Source of the DNA: Candidatus Amunia macphersoniae
Lineage (GTDB): Bacteria > Chloroflexota > Dormibacteria > Aeolococcales > Aeolococcaceae
Assembly: GCA_016464795.1 (NCBI GenBank)
Contig: JAEKNN010000053.1
Location: forward strand, 1-64,000
Length of the DNA stretch: 64,000 nucleotides
Reading direction: 5' to 3'
Positions 48,795-58,591 of the stretch are shown here, one piece after another (the first letter of the stretch is position 1; the number at the start of each line of letters is the position of its first letter). The notes under the pieces were generated by a model, which was given only the letters and a program-made list of their open reading frames with translations, was not told the DNA's origin and ran no database searches. The position numbers and the translations under genes were made by a program.

Positions 48795-49961
48795 TCAGGC
48801 CCTGCGGTCAAGGATCGTGGCCGTGCCCAAACCGCCCCCGCAGCACATGGTCTGGAGGCCCAGGCGGGCGTCGCGGCGTTCCAGCTCGTGCAGCAGGGTG
48901 GTCATGAGACGGGCGCCGCTGGCCCCAAGGGGATGGCCCAGCGCGATCGCTCCGCCGTTGACGTTGACCCGCGCCATGTCGGGGTGGTGCTCCTGCTCCC
49001 ACGCGAGCACCACCGGAGCGAAGGCTTCGTTGACCTCAAAGAGGTCGATGTCATCAAGATCGAGGCCGGCGCGATCGAGCACCCGGCTGGTGGCCGGGAT
49101 CGGGCCGGTGAGCATGGTCACCGGGTCGACGCCCACCACCGCCTGTGACCGGATGCTGGCACGAGACGTGAGCCCGAGCTCCTTAGCCCGGTCTCGCGAC
49201 ATCAGCAGGATCGCCGCGGCCCCGTCGGTGATCTGTGAGGAGTTGCCAGCGTGCAGGATACCGTCGGCGCGGAAGGACGGTTGCAACTGCGCCAGCGACT
49301 CGACGCTGGTCGCGGGACGGATCCCCTGATCCTGGGACACCACCACACTCTCGCCGTTCTCCCCGACCACGATCGGCGCGATCTCGCGGTCGAAGTGTCC
49401 AGCAGCCTGGGCTCTGGCGGCGCGACGGTGCGACTCGGCGGCGAAGGCGTCGGCCTGATCGCGAGTTATCCCCCAGCGCTGGGCGATCATCTCCGCGGCC
49501 AATCCCTGGTTGACCAGGTCGTACTGCTCGAGCAGCTCGGGTGGGAAGGGGGAACCCGGGCCCTGGAGCACCGTGCTGCCCATCGGCACCCGGCTCATGC
49601 TCTCGACGCCGGCGGCGATGGTGATGTCGCACACGCCGGCTTGGATGAGGTTGGCTGCGAAGTGCACAGCCTGCTGGGACGAGCCGCACTGGCGGTCGAT
49701 GGTGGTGGCCGGCACCTCGACTGGAAAGCCGGCCAGCAGCACCGCCTGGCGCGCGACGTTGATCGATTGCTCCCCCGTCTGGCTGACGCAGCCCATCACC
49801 ACGTCGTCGACGAGCGCGGGGTCGACGCCGGCGCGACCGACGACCTCGCCGAGCACGTGAGCGGCGAGCTTCAGCGGATGCACATCGCGCAGGTCGCCGT
49901 TCTTCTGGTTGCCCCGCCCCAGAGGGGTGCGGACCGCCTCGATGATGACCACGTCGCTCAT
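48795..49961 (-). CDS. Thiolase / acetyl-CoA acyltransferase
   Basis: 388 residues from ATG 49961 with an AGGGAGTG site and a TATGGT box about 35 nt upstream. The active-site Cys is in TIDRQCGSSQQAV. The HGGG-type NEAFAPV and GGAIALGHPLGASGAR are present, and the second Cys is in TMCCGGGLGTA. It condenses or cleaves acyl-CoA (beta-oxidation or acetoacetyl-CoA formation). The direction in vivo and chain length are not predictable. No other beta-oxidation gene is adjacent. Confidence 0.93.
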   Translation of the reverse strand: MSDVVIIEAVRTPLGRGNQKNGDLRDVHPLKLAAHVLGEVVGRAGVDPALVDDVVMGCVSQTGEQSINVARQAVLLAGFPVEVPATTIDRQCGSSQQAVHFAANLIQAGVCDITIAAGVESMSRVPMGSTVLQGPGSPFPPELLEQYDLVNQGLAAEMIAQRWGITRDQADAFAAESHRRAARAQAAGHFDREIAPIVVGENGESVVVSQDQGIRPATSVESLAQLQPSFRADGILHAGNSSQITDGAAAILLMSRDRAKELGLTSRASIRSQAVVGVDPVTMLTGPIPATSRVLDRAGLDLDDIDLFEVNEAFAPVVLAWEQEHHPDMARVNVNGGAIALGHPLGASGARLMTTLLHELERRDARLGLQTMCCGGGLGTATILDRRA

Positions 49962-50022
49962 GAACTTCACTCCCTGAACTGAGGTGGCGTGAACCATACA
50001 CGCCCTGGTCGCCCGGGGGCGG

Positions 50023-51600
50023 TCAGGGCAGCCTGTACACAACGACGGTCACGGCTGGGTGGGGCGGTGCGCCGCTCCCCTGCGACGGCGCAGGGACGGC
50101 CTCATCGAACAGTCGGTGGCCACCAGCCGGAGGTGGATCCGAGGCGGCCAGCACGGCGATCGCCCCCGACCGGGTGGGCAGGCTCGACGCGTCGATGAGC
50201 TTGATGTTCATCTCAGCGAGGAGAGGGCTTGCCGAGTCAGAGACAAAGGACCGCGGCGGCGCGGGACGAAGGGCGAACGCGGCCTGAACATACGGCTCAT
50301 CGAGGGTCTGCGAGACCAGCAGCTGTGACCCGCCGGCCAATGCTGATGCGCGTGTCATGGCATCGATCTCACCGACGTCGAATGCCAGCGCCGATCGGGT
50401 CGGCCACGCGCCAAGCATGTCGACAGTGAAGGTCGAACCCTGCACGGCGACAGCGAGCACCGCGCCGAGATACGCGAAGCGCCGCCATGCCACGGCGGCC
50501 AGCAGGATCGCGCCCTCTGCGCACAGCAGCAGGAGGAAGGGGAGCATCACCGCCGCGCGCAATGAATGAGGGACCCCTTCCTCTGTGAGTGCGGCGCTCA
50601 CCGGCGCCAGCAGCGCACCCAGGCACAGCAAGCGCACGAACGGTTCGTCGCGGCGCCGCCAAGCGCTGACGATGCCGGCCGCGAGCAGCGGCAACATCAC
50701 CCACAGCAACATCCCCCCGAGCTGAGTGTTGTGCCGGGGATTGTGGTCACCGGCGATGAACAGGAAGTCGGGGCCGAGGTAGGTGAGGTAATTGCCGGCA
50801 AACCTCCCCGCCACGGTGAGCGCCGGAGCCCCGTCCGCAGCAATGCTGATGGCGCTGAACCGCGCCGTCAGAGCACCGGGATGCTGAATGCTCCACGCCG
50901 CCAGGAGCGCATAGGCAGCGGCGATGGGTGCCAGCGTCAGCACCCAATCTCGCGAGCAGTGGGGGCGCCAGCCCTCAGCGACCGCAAGCGCGATGGCGAA
51001 AAGGGCCACCTCGACGCGGCCGGTGCTGTAGGCGAAAACGGCAGCAGCCATGAGGATTCCGGCAGCGACGTACCAGCGAGCCCGTCCACCGTCCTGGGCG
51101 ATCGATAAGCAGAGCAACGCGCCCGACACGGCCGCGACCATCGAGACCACCTCGAAACCCACCCGGCTCTCCACGGTGAGCCACGGCACCAACCCGGCGA
51201 TCACGAGCACCAGCACCGTGACCGGCATCGATCGGCTGCGACGCCATGCGATCAGTGCCGTGCACGCACAGGTGATCAGTCCGAACAGCGCCGCCGGCAG
51301 CCGTTCGGTGGTGATGGTGAGGGGCAGCACCCGCAGCAAGGCGCTGAGCGTGTAGATGTAGATCGGGTTCTTGTACTCGCCGAAAGCGGTGAAGTACAAA
51401 GGAAGATGGGCACCGTGCTCGTCGACGGCGTGGCTGCTGATGGCCCACGCGTTGTAGCCGATGGATGTCTCATCCGTATAGGCGCCCAGTGGCGCGCTGT
51501 CCAGCCCGGTGAGATTGCGAACCACTATCAGGATGGCGACGGCGGCCAGCGCGCCACCCCACAGGCCACGCACACGGCCGCCGTGGACGGCGTCGCTCAC
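50023..51600 (-). CDS. GT39-like multi-pass membrane glycosyltransferase
   Basis: 525 residues from GTG 51600 (overlaps the tldE stop). About eleven helices form a GT-C-type fold. The first periplasmic loop holds an acidic cluster (LGAYTDETSIGYNAW), the typical catalytic/metal site of the PMT/ArnT-type family, then YFTAFGEYKNPIYIY. A soluble C-terminal part of about 120 residues lies outside. It probably transfers a sugar from a polyprenyl-phosphate donor to a surface acceptor. Its position behind tldD/tldE is unusual. Confidence 0.75.
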   Translation of the reverse strand: MSDAVHGGRVRGLWGGALAAVAILIVVRNLTGLDSAPLGAYTDETSIGYNAWAISSHAVDEHGAHLPLYFTAFGEYKNPIYIYTLSALLRVLPLTITTERLPAALFGLITCACTALIAWRRSRSMPVTVLVLVIAGLVPWLTVESRVGFEVVSMVAAVSGALLCLSIAQDGGRARWYVAAGILMAAAVFAYSTGRVEVALFAIALAVAEGWRPHCSRDWVLTLAPIAAAYALLAAWSIQHPGALTARFSAISIAADGAPALTVAGRFAGNYLTYLGPDFLFIAGDHNPRHNTQLGGMLLWVMLPLLAAGIVSAWRRRDEPFVRLLCLGALLAPVSAALTEEGVPHSLRAAVMLPFLLLLCAEGAILLAAVAWRRFAYLGAVLAVAVQGSTFTVDMLGAWPTRSALAFDVGEIDAMTRASALAGGSQLLVSQTLDEPYVQAAFALRPAPPRSFVSDSASPLLAEMNIKLIDASSLPTRSGAIAVLAASDPPPAGGHRLFDEAVPAPSQGSGAPPHPAVTVVVYRLP

Positions 51601-52931
51601 GAGCTGAAGGTGAAGCCGCCGAGGTGCATCCAGGGGGCGAGCGTGGCGCCGTGGTAGCCGCGGCTCGCCAGCCTGTTGGCGCCGATGGCACGCACGTCGG
51701 CAAGGGCACCGACGATGCTCTGGGTGAAGCGGAGATCACGCACCGGTCGCAGCACGCGACCGTTGGCGATGAGGAAGGTGCCGTCTCGAGTCATGCCGGT
51801 GATGATGGTGGCCAGTGGATGCACCGGTCTCACGTACCAGAAGCGTGTCACGAGCAGGCCACGCTCGCATCCAGCGATCATCGACTCCTCGCTGCCCTCG
51901 CCGGGGGTGAGGCAGAGATAGCGCGGCAGCGGCCCGTCGCTGTTGGGTTGGGGGAAGGAATGGCCGGTGGTCGCCACCCCTGCACGCGTCGCGGTCACTG
52001 AATCGTGCACCACCGCCCTGCCCACCCCATTGTCGATGAGCGTCACCGGGCGGGTTGTGGCGCCCTCCCCATCGAAGGCGAGCGGGGCGAGCTCGCGGCG
52101 TGTGACGTCGTCGCTGATGCTCACCGACGCGCTCATGATCGGATCGCCGAAACGCATGAAGCTGCGCTGCTCCGACAGCGCGAGACCGCCCAGCCCCATG
52201 AGCCCGAGGTACTCGAGCATCTCGGCCACGGCGTAGGGCGAGAGCACCACCTGATAGGTGCCCGGCTCCAGCGGTTGGGCCCGTTGATTGCGCGCACATC
52301 GTTCCACGACCTCCGCGGCGAGATCCTCGACACCGAGGTCTGAGACGCCGGCTGCGAACCGCGCGCCGTACGCCGAGCCGTCCTCACCGCGGCAGACGGC
52401 GATCAGCTCGGCAACGCTGTGGCGTGCGCTCCGTCGCAGGCCGGTGGTGCTCGCCATCGCCACCATGGTCACCCCGGTCTCGCACGCACCGAAAGCTGTC
52501 TGACCGCGATCTCGAGCTGCCCCACAGACCACGGCCACGTGGTCGGCCCGCTGCTCGGGCGTGACCGCCTCTGTGTCAGCGCCGTAGCCGGTCTCCGCGT
52601 CGGGCCCGCCGTCGGGCGCGTACAGCGGAACGGGCTCTCCTGGCGGTGCCTGGCTGCGGACGGTCTCGGCCGTCTGCACCAGCGCCGCCGCCGCGTCATC
52701 GCTCTCCGCCTGCATCTCCGCGACACCGGCGCGTCCGTCACCGATCAGCCGCAAGCGCAGTCGCGTGGTGCAATCCGCGACGTTCTGATGAATGGCACCG
52801 TTGGCGAACCTGGTCAGCGCCGACGCTGTCCGGGTGGCTGTCACCTCTGCCTCACGGCCGGCGGGTATGCGACGCAGGATCCGGTCGGCCATGTCCAGAA
52901 GGTCACCGCCGTGCAGCGCGGCCTGGCTCAC
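51597..52931 (-). CDS. tldE: TldE/PmbA-family protease subunit
   Basis: 444 residues from GTG 52931, overlapping the tldD stop as GTGA. Domain pattern of PmbA/TldE: an N-terminal region (EAEVTATRTASALTRFANGAIHQN), a central MVAMASTTGLRRS, and a C-terminal barrel with LMGLGGLALSEQRSFM, TLIDNGVGRAVVHDS and VTRFWYVRPVHPL. It lacks the zinc HExxxH, as expected for TldE, whose partner TldD carries it. The TldD/E heterodimer cleaves unfolded peptides and matures some RiPPs. Confidence 0.9.
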   Translation of the reverse strand: MSQAALHGGDLLDMADRILRRIPAGREAEVTATRTASALTRFANGAIHQNVADCTTRLRLRLIGDGRAGVAEMQAESDDAAAALVQTAETVRSQAPPGEPVPLYAPDGGPDAETGYGADTEAVTPEQRADHVAVVCGAARDRGQTAFGACETGVTMVAMASTTGLRRSARHSVAELIAVCRGEDGSAYGARFAAGVSDLGVEDLAAEVVERCARNQRAQPLEPGTYQVVLSPYAVAEMLEYLGLMGLGGLALSEQRSFMRFGDPIMSASVSISDDVTRRELAPLAFDGEGATTRPVTLIDNGVGRAVVHDSVTATRAGVATTGHSFPQPNSDGPLPRYLCLTPGEGSEESMIAGCERGLLVTRFWYVRPVHPLATIITGMTRDGTFLIANGRVLRPVRDLRFTQSIVGALADVRAIGANRLASRGYHGATLAPWMHLGGFTFSS

Positions 52932-54388
52932 GCCGGCCGGACCGCCACATTGCGGAAACGGCACGGAGCGGCGCCGTGGCCCACGTGCATCACCTGTCCG
53001 GGCTGTCCCTTGCCGCAGTTGATGACTCCATACATCCGCCACTCCGCGCGGCCCGCCACCGCGTCGCAGGAGTTCCAGAACTCTGGAGTGTTGCCGCTGT
53101 ACAGGGGATTGCGCACCAGGCGCACCCGCCTGCCATCGCGGATCTCCCAGCCGGCCTGAGTACCGAACTGGAAGTTGAGACGGCGATCGTCGATGCTCCA
53201 TGACCGGTTGGTCTCGAGGTACACGCCATGCTCGGTGGTGGCGATCATCTCCTCGAGGCTCGAGGTGCCGGGTTCGAGGTTGATGTTGGTCATGCGGATC
53301 AGCGGGAGCCGGTTCCAGCTCTCCGCACGAACGGTTCCGCCGCTCGGTGCGTCGACCTGCGATGCGGTCTCACGCGAGCTCAGATAGCCGGTGAAGATGC
53401 CCCTGTCGATGAGCAGCGTGCGCTGAGCTGCAACGCCCTCGTCGTCATAGCCGAAGGTGCCGAGACCACCTGGGCTGGTGGCGTCGGCGGTGATGGTCAC
53501 CTGCTCGCTGCCGTAACGGAAGCGTCCCAGCATGTCCGGCATCAGGAATGATGTTCCGGCGTACGCCGCCTCGAATCCGAGCACGCGGTCCAGCTCGGTG
53601 GGATGCCCACACGACTCGTGCACCTGGAGTGCCGCCTGGGTCGCGTCGAGGATGAGCGTCATCCGCCCCGAGGGGCACGGATCTGCGCTCAGCAGGGCCA
53701 CCGCCTCCTCGGCGATCCGGGTGCCGTTGCCGGGCAGGTCCATCTCCTCGACGATCTCCCAGCCGGCGGCCAGCTGCTGACGTCCAAAGCTGTTGGGGAA
53801 GCTGCGGGTCTGCACCTCACCGTCGCCGGTGGCCGTGGCGTCGAGGCCGCCGCCGGTCTCGATGATCGTCTGCTCGATGCAGGAGCCCTCGGTGCTCGCG
53901 AAGATCTGGTGATGACGCACTGCTCCGAGCGAGCCCACCCGCGTGGTGATGCCCGCCACATCCATGGCCGCATCGGCGGCCAGGAGCAGGTCGATCTTCC
54001 TGTCGAGGGTGACCGAGAAGGGGTCGATCGAGACCGGGGTGACATACGTCGCGGTGACCGCCGGAGCCTGAGCCAATCGGACCCTAGCCACCGGTGTGCG
54101 AGCGGATGCCCGCGCAATGCGCACGGCGAGCCGGGCCGCCTCCTCGAGGCCTGCCGGGTCGTCGCGCTGGGTGCCGCAGAAGCCCCAGGCGCCGTCCACC
54201 AGAACCCGGATCCCCGTCCCGGCGTCCTCTAGCTCGCTGACATTGTTGACCCGCCCGTTCCGTATAGTCACCGACTGGACGGTCCGCTCCACCACCCGAC
54301 AGTCTGCGTACGCCGCGCCCGCCGCAACGGCGGCGTCCAGCGCGGTGGCGGCGCGGTCACGCATCAGGTCGGGCCGGACCAGTGCCAA
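52928..54388 (-). CDS. tldD: TldD metalloprotease subunit
   Basis: 486 residues. The zinc site HESCGH is in ALQVHESCGHPTELDR (about residue 258), with the downstream Cys ligand in VINCGKGQPGQ near the C terminus. The substrate groove regions GTFGYDDEGV and GYLSSRETASQ are intact. Together with TldE it forms a peptide-threading protease. It starts 44 nt after oppF on the same strand, so peptide import and peptide cleavage are likely co-expressed. Confidence 0.92.
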   Translation of the reverse strand: MALVRPDLMRDRAATALDAAVAAGAAYADCRVVERTVQSVTIRNGRVNNVSELEDAGTGIRVLVDGAWGFCGTQRDDPAGLEEAARLAVRIARASARTPVARVRLAQAPAVTATYVTPVSIDPFSVTLDRKIDLLLAADAAMDVAGITTRVGSLGAVRHHQIFASTEGSCIEQTIIETGGGLDATATGDGEVQTRSFPNSFGRQQLAAGWEIVEEMDLPGNGTRIAEEAVALLSADPCPSGRMTLILDATQAALQVHESCGHPTELDRVLGFEAAYAGTSFLMPDMLGRFRYGSEQVTITADATSPGGLGTFGYDDEGVAAQRTLLIDRGIFTGYLSSRETASQVDAPSGGTVRAESWNRLPLIRMTNINLEPGTSSLEEMIATTEHGVYLETNRSWSIDDRRLNFQFGTQAGWEIRDGRRVRLVRNPLYSGNTPEFWNSCDAVAGRAEWRMYGVINCGKGQPGQVMHVGHGAAPCRFRNVAVRPA

Positions 54389-54432
54389 CGTGCGGCGGCC
54401 ACGTGGGTGCCGGTGTCTCTGCGAGCGGCACC

Positions 54433-55554
54433 CTAGGCGGTGACAGGGGTCGCGCCGTCGACGCCGCCTGGCTCGTCGGCGACGATCGCGGCGCGAATCT
54501 CGGCCACCGACTCCTCGGCCACCTTCTCGGCCAGCGAGCCCTGGAGCTTGCCGGCGAAGTGGCAGGCGGCGAGGTGCCCGTTGCCGTAGTCGAGAAGCTC
54601 AGGCCGCACCTCCGAGCAGATCGGCTGCGCGATCGGGCAGCGGGTGTGAAACCGGCAGGCGCTGGGCGGGTTGATCGGCGAGGGGATCTCGCCGCTGAGG
54701 ATGATCGGCGTGCGGTCCTTCTCGATCACAGGGTCCGGGACGGGGATCGACTGAAGCAGCGCGGTTGTGTAGGGGTGGAGGGGGTTGTCGTAGAGCTCGA
54801 GACTGTTGGCCACCTCGACGATCACACCCAGGTACATCACCGCCACGCGATCGCTGAGGTGGCGAACCACCGACAGGTCGTGGGCGATGAAGAGATAGGT
54901 GAGGTTGAAGTCGTCCTGGAGCTGCTCGAGCAGGTTGATGATCTGCGCCTGGATGGAGACGTCCAGGGCGGAGATGGGCTCGTCCGCGACGATGAAGTTG
55001 GGCCGCAGGATCAGCGACCGGGCGATGCCGATGCGCTGGCGCTGACCGCCGCTGAACTCGTGAGGGTAGCGGTTGTTGAAGTTGGGGTTGAGCCCGCAGA
55101 CGCGCATGATCTCCTGGACCTGCCGGTCGCGCTCCTTGCCATGGGCCAGGCCGAAGTTGCGCAGTGGCTCGCCGATGATGTTGCCGACTGTCATGCGCGG
55201 GTTCAATGAGCCGTACGGGTCCTGAAAGATCATCTGGACGCGGCGACGCATCTGTCGAAGATCCTCACCGTGCAGCGCGGCCAGGTCCTTGCCCTCGAAG
55301 AAGATGCTCCCCGCGGTGGCCGGCTGGAGTTGGGTGACGACCCGGCCGAGCGTGGACTTGCCACACCCCGACTCGCCGACCAGGCCGAGGGTCTCTCCCT
55401 GCAGGACGTCGAGGCTGACCCCGTCGACTGCGCGGACCGTCTGGCGGCCGCTGGGAAACTGCTTGTACACGTCGCGCAACGACATCAGGGCGCTGCCCTT
55501 GCCTGCCGCCCATGCCGAGGAGGGCGCTGCCGCCGCCTCAGACTGCTGCTGCAC
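54433..55554 (-). CDS. oppF: Oligopeptide ABC transporter ATPase (OppF/DppF)
   Basis: 373 residues. Walker [14 protein letters not shown], signature [13 protein letters not shown], Walker [13 protein letters not shown], then the Opp C-terminal extension with Cys cluster [17 protein letters not shown], often an iron-sulfur site. It energises uptake of peptides. It starts 17 nt inside the end of oppD. Confidence 0.93.
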   Translation of the reverse strand: MQQQSEAAAAPSSAWAAGKGSALMSLRDVYKQFPSGRQTVRAVDGVSLDVLQGETLGLVGESGCGKSTLGRVVTQLQPATAGSIFFEGKDLAALHGEDLRQMRRRVQMIFQDPYGSLNPRMTVGNIIGEPLRNFGLAHGKERDRQVQEIMRVCGLNPNFNNRYPHEFSGGQRQRIGIARSLILRPNFIVADEPISALDVSIQAQIINLLEQLQDDFNLTYLFIAHDLSVVRHLSDRVAVMYLGVIVEVANSLELYDNPLHPYTTALLQSIPVPDPVIEKDRTPIILSGEIPSPINPPSACRFHTRCPIAQPICSEVRPELLDYGNGHLAACHFAGKLQGSLAEKVAEESVAEIRAAIVADEPGGVDGATPVTA

Positions 55555-56611
55555 TCTCTTCCCCAGCGATCACCAGTGCGCCAGCGTCCTCTTCCAGTGG
55601 CACCACCGGCGCCTCACGCAGGTCGGAGTCCGGGTCGGGCACGTTGTCCATCTGCACCCAGCAGCGCGATTCGTGCTGCGGACCGACGTTGAACAGGTCG
55701 GGCTCCTCGGTGAAGCAGCGATCGACTGTGAACCGGCAGCGTGGATGGAACTTGCAGCCAGGCGGCAGGTTGGTCAGGTCGGGAGGAAGGCCGCTGATGG
55801 TCAGGAGCTTGCCGCCGAGCTTCTCGTCGATGCGCGGGATGGAGCGCAGCAGCGACCAGGTGTAGGGGTGCTGAGGGCTCCGGAAGATCTCCGCGGTGGG
55901 CCCCTGCTCGACCACTCGACCCGCATACATCACCACCACCCAGGTGCAGATGTTGGCGACCACCGCCATGTTGTGGGTGATCAGAACGATCGCGGTGCCG
56001 AGCTCACGGTTGAGGTCGCGGAGCTGCTGGAGGATCTGCGCCTGCACCGTGACGTCGAGCGCGGTGGTGGGCTCGTCGGCGATGAGCACGTCCGGCTCGT
56101 TGGACAGCCCCATGGCGATCATGGCCCGCTGGCGCATGCCTCCGGAGAACTGGTGAGGGAACTCCTTGGCGCGGCGGTCGGCATCTGGGATGCGCACGCG
56201 CCGAAGCAGCATCGGCACGCGGGACTTCGACTCCTCAGCGCTGAACCGATCATGGGACTTCATCGCCTCCTCGATCTGGTACCCCACCTTGAGCACCGGG
56301 TTCAGCGAGGACATGGGATCCTGGAAGATCATCGAGACGTCGTTGCCGCGGAACTTGCGCAGCTCGTCCCTGTTCATGGCCAGCACGTCGCGGCCATCGA
56401 AGGTGATGCTGCCCTCGACGATCTTCCCCGGCTCCGGCACCAGCCTGAGGATCGACAGCGCGGTCATCGACTTGCCCGAGCCGGACTCGCCGACGATGCC
56501 GACGGTCTCGCCACGGTTGACGCGGAGGTCGATGCCGTCGACGGCACGCACCACGCCACCACGCACCAGGAACTGAGTCTTGAGGCCCTTGACCTCCAGG
56601 ATCGCCGGCAT
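55538..56611 (-). CDS. oppD: Oligopeptide ABC transporter ATPase (OppD/DppD)
   Basis: 357 residues. Walker [15 protein letters not shown], signature [13 protein letters not shown], Walker [14 protein letters not shown], and a C-terminal Opp extension with Cys ([15 protein letters not shown]). It is the partner of OppF in one heterodimeric ATPase. Its ATG follows the oppC stop directly. Confidence 0.93.
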   Translation of the reverse strand: MPAILEVKGLKTQFLVRGGVVRAVDGIDLRVNRGETVGIVGESGSGKSMTALSILRLVPEPGKIVEGSITFDGRDVLAMNRDELRKFRGNDVSMIFQDPMSSLNPVLKVGYQIEEAMKSHDRFSAEESKSRVPMLLRRVRIPDADRRAKEFPHQFSGGMRQRAMIAMGLSNEPDVLIADEPTTALDVTVQAQILQQLRDLNRELGTAIVLITHNMAVVANICTWVVVMYAGRVVEQGPTAEIFRSPQHPYTWSLLRSIPRIDEKLGGKLLTISGLPPDLTNLPPGCKFHPRCRFTVDRCFTEEPDLFNVGPQHESRCWVQMDNVPDPDSDLREAPVVPLEEDAGALVIAGEESAAAV

Positions 56612-57547
56612 CTACCGCTTCAACCGCGGATCGAGCGCATCACGCAGCCCGTCGCCGATGAAGTTGACAGCCATCAGGGTGACCAGCAGCGCGATCGAGG
56701 GCACGATCATGGTGTGGTAGGCAAGGAACCTGTCGGCCAGACCGGTGGACACCATCGCCCCCCACGACGGGTCGGGCGACGGCAGGCCGAATCCCAGGAA
56801 GCTGAGGAAGGCCTCGAAGAGGATCGCCTGCGGGATCAGGAAGGTGGCCTGCACGATGATCGGCCCCAGCGCATTGGGCAACACGTGCCGCACCATGATC
56901 GCGAAGTCCTTGGTGCCGGTGGCGCGGGCGGCCTCGACGTATTCGCGCTCGCGCAGGGCCAGCGTCTGGCCACGGACCAGCCGGGCCATGTCCATCCAGC
57001 TGGTCACGCTCAACGCGATGATGACGTTGAGCAGGCTCTGCCGCTGAAAGATGAAGAGGATCAGGAACGCGATCAGCAGGTTGGGGATGCCGTAGCCGAT
57101 GTAGGTGATGCCGCTGACCAGCGAGTCCACCCAGCCCCGGAAGTAGCCGGCGAGCAGGCCCGCGCTGATCCCCACCAGTGAGGTGATGACAGCTGACAGC
57201 ACGCCCACCTCGATGGCCACCAAGGCGCCCTTCATGATGTAGCTGAGCACGTCGCGACCAGAGGAGTCGACACCGAAAGGGTGGGAACGGCTGAGCGGGT
57301 CGGTGATGTCGGCAAGCCCCTGCTGGTAGAGGCTGTAGGGGGTCCAGAAGATGCTGACGAGCGCCGTGATCAGCACCACAGCGAACACGAAGATCCCCAA
57401 CATCGACAGCTTGTTGCGACGGAAGCGCCGCCATGCGTCCTGCCACAGGCTCACCTGTTCGGGGGCAATCGAATAGTCGGTGGCCTCGGGCGACCCCGGC
57501 GGGGCGATCGGCGGTCCCATGTTCAGGCCGGTGGTGATGGTGGTCAT
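56612..57547 (-). CDS. oppC: Oligopeptide ABC transporter permease (OppC)
   Basis: 311 residues. An N-terminal OppC_N region with one helix ([20 protein letters not shown]) is followed by about five helices and the EAA loop [21 protein letters not shown], which contacts the ATPases. It overlaps oppB as ATGA. It forms the pore together with OppB. Confidence 0.93.
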   Translation of the reverse strand: MTTITTGLNMGPPIAPPGSPEATDYSIAPEQVSLWQDAWRRFRRNKLSMLGIFVFAVVLITALVSIFWTPYSLYQQGLADITDPLSRSHPFGVDSSGRDVLSYIMKGALVAIEVGVLSAVITSLVGISAGLLAGYFRGWVDSLVSGITYIGYGIPNLLIAFLILFIFQRQSLLNVIIALSVTSWMDMARLVRGQTLALREREYVEAARATGTKDFAIMVRHVLPNALGPIIVQATFLIPQAILFEAFLSFLGFGLPSPDPSWGAMVSTGLADRFLAYHTMIVPSIALLVTLMAVNFIGDGLRDALDPRLKR

Positions 57548-58470
57548 GCGTATCTGATCCTCGGATCGAGCACTGGATACAGCAGGTCGACGCCGAGGTT
57601 GGCCAGACCGACGAGCACCGCGTAGAACGTGTACAGGCCAACGACGATGCCGTAGTCACGGGTGGTGATGGACACGACGAACTCCTTGCCCAGGCCGGGG
57701 ATGCCGAAGATGGTCTCGATGACCACGGAGCCGGTGATGATCGCGGTGACCAGCGGGCCTCCGATGGTGATCACCGGGATGAGCGCGTTGCGCAGGGCAT
57801 GGCGGACGATGATCACCCGCGACGACAGTCCCTTGGCCCAGGCGGTGCGCACGTAGTCCTGGCGGATCACGTCGAGCATGCTGGCTCGCACCAGCCTGGC
57901 GACAACCGCAGCGTAGGGAAGGCCCAGAGCGATCGCCGGGATGGGGATCTGCTCCGGAGCTCCCCAGCCGATGCTGCCAGCCCAATTCGGCAGGGCGATC
58001 CCGGTCAGGATGATGATGAAAGTGGCCAGCACGAAGCTCGGGATGCTGTACCCGAAGACCACGAAGCTGGACAGCGCGTAGTCGAGCCAGGTGTTCTGCC
58101 TGACGGCGGCGGTGACGCCGATGATCAGGCCGACCACGATGGTGACGACGATCGCGAAGAGCCCGAGCAGGAGGCTGGCGCCGGCCTCCCTGAGCAGCAG
58201 CGGGACCACCTGCGTCCCCTGGTTGATGTACGAGTACCCGAGGTCACCGTGGATCAGGTTCCAGAGGAAGGTCCGGTATTGGATGAAGAGCGGGTCATTG
58301 AGCCCGTAGACCGCGTTCTGGTGGGCGCAGCCGGCGGGGTTCTTCTCGCAGGTGAACGCCGTGCCGGGCAGCGCGTGGATCGCCAGGAACGTGACCGAGG
58401 AGACGATGAATGCCGTGCCAAGCACCAGCAGGAGGCGCCTGGCTCCGTAGATGGCTGTGCCTCGAGACAT
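57544..58470 (-). CDS. oppB: Oligopeptide ABC transporter permease (OppB)
   Basis: 308 residues. An N-terminal helix (LLLVLGTAFIVSSVTFLAIH), the short outer loop with two Cys (TCEKNPAGCAH), five further helices and the EAA-like DYVRTAWAKGLSSRVIIVRHALRN. The family and order (A-B-C-D-F) are standard for Opp/Dpp. Confidence 0.93.
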   Translation of the reverse strand: MSRGTAIYGARRLLLVLGTAFIVSSVTFLAIHALPGTAFTCEKNPAGCAHQNAVYGLNDPLFIQYRTFLWNLIHGDLGYSYINQGTQVVPLLLREAGASLLLGLFAIVVTIVVGLIIGVTAAVRQNTWLDYALSSFVVFGYSIPSFVLATFIIILTGIALPNWAGSIGWGAPEQIPIPAIALGLPYAAVVARLVRASMLDVIRQDYVRTAWAKGLSSRVIIVRHALRNALIPVITIGGPLVTAIITGSVVIETIFGIPGLGKEFVVSITTRDYGIVVGLYTFYAVLVGLANLGVDLLYPVLDPRIRYA

Positions 58471-58520
58471 TGCGGATCTCCCGCCTGTGAAGAGGGACTG
58501 GTGCTGACAAAGGATGGGGA

Positions 58521-58539
58521 GCCCGCCACGGTGGCGGGC
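58521..58539 (-). terminator. Hairpin between oppA and oppB
   Basis: Perfect 8-bp GC stem GCCCGCCA / TGGCGGGC with a 3-nt loop. It lies 52 nt after the oppA stop without a T-run. It likely stabilises the abundant oppA message and partly attenuates oppB-F. Confidence 0.5.
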
Positions 58540-58591
58540 CCCCCGGATGATACGCCGCTGCTTCCCCGATGCGATTGGGGGAACTTACAGA

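Noticed and set aside
55289-57181. 630-codon open frame on the plus strand opposite oppC/oppD/oppF.
   Set aside because: Antisense shadow; the minus-strand genes carry complete ABC motifs.
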